64,000 nt of DNA from Candidatus Acidiferrum typicum (GTDB lineage Bacteria; Acidobacteriota; Terriglobia; Acidiferrales; UBA7541), in assembly GCA_002478115.1 (NCBI GenBank), contig DLMH01000136.1:54689-118688 (forward strand), written 5' to 3'. Below the pieces are notes generated by a model. It saw only the letters and a program-made list of their open reading frames with translations. It was not told where the DNA came from and made no database searches. Each line of letters begins with the position of its first letter. Position 1 is the first letter of the stretch. Below are positions 61,336 through 64,000 of the stretch, piece by piece. The position numbers and the translations under genes are program-made.

Positions 61336-61695
61336 GAAAAACTACCAGAAGCCTGGTCATCCGAAATTGGGGGGGCAATCTCTTGTCTCTCTTTGGGGCC
61401 AGGCCCTTGGACCTGCCTCGATACTACCGCTTCCAGCCGGAGTTGGCCGGGAAATTATTCTCCGCCCCGGTGCGGATGCGAGGGCCTGATGAGCGGCGCG
61501 TCGTTTTCGGCGAGAGGAATCGAAAAGCCGTGAAATTCCCCGGGCGCGGATCCTTTACCGGGGCACCCGAAAACCCAAGCATCCGAAGAGAAGTTCTGGA
61601 GCATCTGATGTAACCATGGAAGTGCGCTGCACTCACGGGTGTATTCTGAGGGTCGGCAAGCGAACTGAGTTTCTGCGACCGAGGACGAATCTCCA
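61336..61695. other. Spacer, no gene recognised
   Basis: Short frames are present but none has a ribosome site or a recognisable domain. GGGGCACCCGAAAACCCAAG at 61559-61578 recurs with small changes at 62399-62418 and looks like another dispersed word. Confidence 0.45.
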
Positions 61696-62238
61696 ATGAA
61701 GAAGTACTTCCTTCTTGCCTATGTGCTATTGGCTCTGGGAGTGGGCCGTGTGGCCGCCCAAAACCCAAACTACAGTTTTGACAGGGATGCTGATTTCTCT
61801 AAATACAAAACGTATAAGTGGGTGAGTATCGAGAGCGCGCAACACTTGGATGAGCTGACCGCGGACCAGCTCATCGGCACGCTGGGCGTGGAACTTGCCA
61901 AAAAGGGCCTGACAAGGTCGTCATCGGACAAGGCGGATCTCTATATTGGTTATCAGATCGCTAGCGACAACGAGAAGCAGTTGAACCACTACGACATTGG
62001 TGCGGCGTACGGGTCGGCAGCGGGAGCATCTACGGGAACGGCAGGGGAGACGACAACTACCGTTCATTCCGGGCACTTGCTTCTGTACATATATGATTCG
62101 GCAAGAAACCAGTTAGTATGGTGGGCCGTGTTGCCCAATGCGATCGACGCGGACGCCAACCCAGATAAGAAACAGAAGCACCTGGACAAGGCCATCGTGA
62201 AACTATTGAAAGACTACCCGCCACAGAAGAAGTCGTAG
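61696..62238 (+). CDS. DUF4136 secreted protein (second copy)
   Basis: This 180-aa protein has a signal peptide ending GRVAAQ. The mature part opens YSFDRDADFSKYKTYKWVSI, continues LTADQLIGTLGVELAKKGLT and DKADLYIGYQIAS, and includes a Gly/Ala/Thr-rich loop (AAYGSAAGASTGTAGETTTT) before HLLLYIYDSARNQLVWWAVL. This is a full DUF4136 domain. It is clearly diverged from the protein at 44671. No lipobox is present. The function is unknown. Confidence 0.82.
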   Translation: MKKYFLLAYVLLALGVGRVAAQNPNYSFDRDADFSKYKTYKWVSIESAQHLDELTADQLIGTLGVELAKKGLTRSSSDKADLYIGYQIASDNEKQLNHYDIGAAYGSAAGASTGTAGETTTTVHSGHLLLYIYDSARNQLVWWAVLPNAIDADANPDKKQKHLDKAIVKLLKDYPPQKKS

Positions 62239-62398
62239 CGAATGGCAGTCCCGATGGACTTGAATAAGCGTCCGTCAGGCTAGTGGCATTTCACTTGGCA
62301 GAGTTCGTGACGCATGGTAATTCCAGCGCAATCTTGAAATCCTGTAATGCCTCGTTTTGTCCCTTGTTCAGGCGGAAGGCTAAACCGCCAGCGGCTCC

Positions 62399-62455
62399 GG
62401 GGCACCCAAAAACCCAAGAGCCCACCCTCAAAAATCGAGGATGGGGCACCCAGAA
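62399..62455. repeat. Dispersed repeat with inverted CACCC/GGGTG words
   Basis: GGGGCACCCAAAAACCCAAG then AGCCCACCCTCAAAAATCGA and GGATGGGGCACCC. CCCTCAAAAATCGAGGATGGGG forms an imperfect stem. The first half matches 61559-61578. It lies just beyond the end of the PEP-CTERM gene. Confidence 0.5.
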
Positions 62456-62468
62456 TTGTCCTGTGGTT

Positions 62469-63353
62469 TCATGCCCGGTGCACCCGCCGGAATTTCCAGA
62501 AGAGAAAAAGGACTGCAGCGCCAGTGAGCAACAGCACAAGAGAGGCTGGTTCGGGCGTGGCTACCACTGGCGGAGGATAAGGCTGCGGTAAAGATCCGGG
62601 CGATGGCGATCGTCCTGGCGAAGAACCGCAGCAAGGAAAAGGGAAAAATGGAAGCAGTCCCGGGTCTGTCCCGCCGGGAGCGCCCGGCCCAGGCAGCAAA
62701 GGCATGGACCCATCAGACCAGATTGGCCCCGGCAAGGGAGAGTCGGTTGTTTCCGGGATGAGTGGTGCCACCGGATGGTCCAATACTTTTTCCCCCGGCT
62801 CGGAAGGCGAAGTGGGCACGGCGGGAGTTTCGGAGATGCGATTCCCGCAACGCGCACGCGCGAGATGCTTGCCGTCGGTGAAAAGTGTTTCGCCGGCTTG
62901 AAGGGTTACTTTCTTGCGTGTCCAGTAGATGCGATTGCCCAGGCGATAAGAAACATAAACGTGCCGCGTGTGCGCCAGGCGAACGATGCGGGCGGACTTT
63001 GTCTGGAAGTCCGAGTAATGCTTGGCAGCGACGGGGTCCTGGTGCAAAGCGGCCTGGAGTTCTTTGGCGCTGGCGACGCCGCCGGGAATAACCGAGTAGG
63101 GATAAACGGGACGGTCTGCGTAGCGTGCTGCGGGTGGAGAAAAGCCGGCATCGTTCCAATTCCAGTACAAAGGCAAAGAGGAGGAATCGGCTGAAAGATT
63201 GGACTGGGAGTCATCCGAAGTCGAGGAGTGGGAGCAGGCCCAGAAGACGAGAGGAAGGAGTACGCTCAGTAATACTAATACTATGAGGGTGACTACTGCT
63301 GGTTTTCTTTGGATTTTGTTTGGTTTCGCATTGCGAATGTGGTCCGCGGCCAT
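62469..63353 (-). CDS. PEP-CTERM sorting-domain protein
   Basis: This 294-aa protein has an N-terminal membrane signal (VVTLIVLVLLSVLLPLVFWA) followed by a Ser/Asp-rich segment. A central domain of unknown family covers about 60-190 and contains VSYRLGNRIYWTRKKVTLQA. A long Pro/Gly/Ser linker then leads to the PEP-CTERM tail TPEPASLVLLLTGAAVLFLF followed by WKFRR. This tail is cut by an exosortase (EpsH/XrtA type), none of which is encoded here. ATG 63353 is chosen; a TTG at 63371 is possible. Confidence 0.82.
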   Translation of the reverse strand: MAADHIRNAKPNKIQRKPAVVTLIVLVLLSVLLPLVFWACSHSSTSDDSQSNLSADSSSLPLYWNWNDAGFSPPAARYADRPVYPYSVIPGGVASAKELQAALHQDPVAAKHYSDFQTKSARIVRLAHTRHVYVSYRLGNRIYWTRKKVTLQAGETLFTDGKHLARARCGNRISETPAVPTSPSEPGEKVLDHPVAPLIPETTDSPLPGPIWSDGSMPLLPGPGAPGGTDPGLLPFFPFPCCGSSPGRSPSPGSLPQPYPPPVVATPEPASLVLLLTGAAVLFLFWKFRRVHRA

Positions 63354-64000
63354 CCCGAAAAGGGTGAACAAAGCTTACCCTGAAACGCTTCTCCCGTAGA
63401 CAGGGAGCAAATGCAGTGCCAATGGCAGGAATCGGCGAATTCGTGGCATATCAGAGAGATGTGATAACGATAGGTGAAACAAGCAGGGTGTCTAAGCCCA
63501 ACAAACGGAAAGGGGTTTCAGATATCAGGAAAATCCTCATGACCTGCAGAACTTAGTGGATTTTAGCGAAGTTCAGTTTGAAACAGACACTCCTCTTGCA
63601 CCGCGCAGGCGCAAGAACAGATCAGAAGATGCAAGTTGTCCAGATGGGCGACGCTCGGGATTCGCAAGAAGTCGAACGGCAGATGAAGGGCAGCAGTGCC
63701 ACGCAGTCAAGTTGTGTTGACCCTCCCCCCTCTTTTTTTGAAAGTGTTGATTCTAATGGGGGATAAAATCGTTTGTTTTCATATACTTTTGAAAGTGTTG
63801 ATTCTGCGGAGGGTTACCGAAGGGTTTTCGATAAGTGCGGATTCCAAAGCACTTGCCGAAATGGAACGTGCGCTGAGCCCTTTGCCGACAGCTCCGATGG
63901 GGCAGTGAGCCCGTCCTCTATATACAACTAATTATTATACTATATTGTTTATATTTGTCAAGGGGACAAATGAGGTGCTAGTTGACTGTAACAGCTATTT
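63354..64000. other. Non-coding, AT-rich right end
   Basis: No gene is recognised. A 19-bp direct repeat, TTTTGAAAGTGTTGATTCT, occurs at 63736-63754 and 63787-63805. The stretch from about 63915 is markedly AT-rich (TATATACAACTAATTATTAT). At 63953-63971 an inverted repeat ATTTGTC/GACAAAT around AAGGG looks like a repressor operator for a gene beyond the window. Confidence 0.55.
63953..63971. promoter_or_regulatory. Candidate operator palindrome
   Basis: ATTTGTC and GACAAAT are perfect 7-bp arms around AAGGG, just downstream of an AT-rich tract that could hold a promoter. The regulator is unknown. Confidence 0.4.

Overview
The window is a GC-rich bacterial chromosome segment, most likely from Acidobacteriota (Terriglobia-like). 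No rRNA is present, so this rests on gene content: an ECF sigma/anti-sigma/secreted-protein trio, a DUF2934 protein, a DUF3417-type glucan phosphorylase, repeated DUF4136 and PEGA/TPR envelope proteins, a PEP-CTERM protein, a split KdpD, and many intergenic hairpin repeats. Coding is dense, with 4-bp stop/start overlaps in several operons.

Layout. 1-4 kb: tail of a penicillin-acylase-like gene, then a housekeeping operon mutM-xseB-ispA-tlyA-nadK, with no dxs between ispA and tlyA. 4.3-8 kb (minus): lysA overlapping a GAF-GAF-PP2C phosphatase, and hpt. 8.2-12.6 kb: MarC-like membrane protein, FAD amine oxidase, YbaK deacylase, strong terminator, msrA, TPR protein. 12.9-15.5 kb: secreted M1 aminopeptidase with HEAT repeats. 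15.8-22.4 kb: a divergent C2 module, glycerate kinase and hydroxyacid reductase facing glcDEF. 22.8-25.1 kb: ECF sigma operon. 25.4-28.4 kb: SDR, small membrane protein, tRNA-Ser(GGA), tRNA-Gln(UUG), a TMEM175-like relic and a membrane-anchored protein. 28.7-29.7 kb: two small genes separated by an integron attC-like site, with no integrase visible. 30-36 kb: patatin/Omp85 protein, a fragment resembling the start of a Pit phosphate transporter, DUF2934, glucan phosphorylase. 36.4-41.6 kb (minus): M1 peptidase with membrane partner, trxA, glgA. 41.7-46.6 kb: rsmA, glycerophosphodiesterase, BON, DUF4136, DUF1697 and SnoaL proteins. 46.8-50.5 kb: kinase-aminotransferase fusion (hydroxylysine or ethanolamine-phosphate type) and an MFS carrier. 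50.6-58.6 kb: complete kdp system with KdpD split into two divergent genes. 59-63.4 kb: KDG-type kinase, PEGA/TPR, DUF4136 and PEP-CTERM proteins, then an AT-rich non-coding end.

How the genes work together. The glycolate module should oxidise glycolate to glyoxylate and bring C3 carbon in as 2-phosphoglycerate. glgA and glgP make and degrade alpha-glucan. The Kdp pump with its split sensor handles potassium starvation. Two M1 peptidases, the patatin/barrel protein and several secreted proteins serve the envelope.

Two features cut across genes. Intergenic spacers carry a mosaic of short hairpin modules whose arms co-vary between copies. The base composition of the + strand appears to change from C-rich to G-rich near 36-37 kb whatever the gene orientation.
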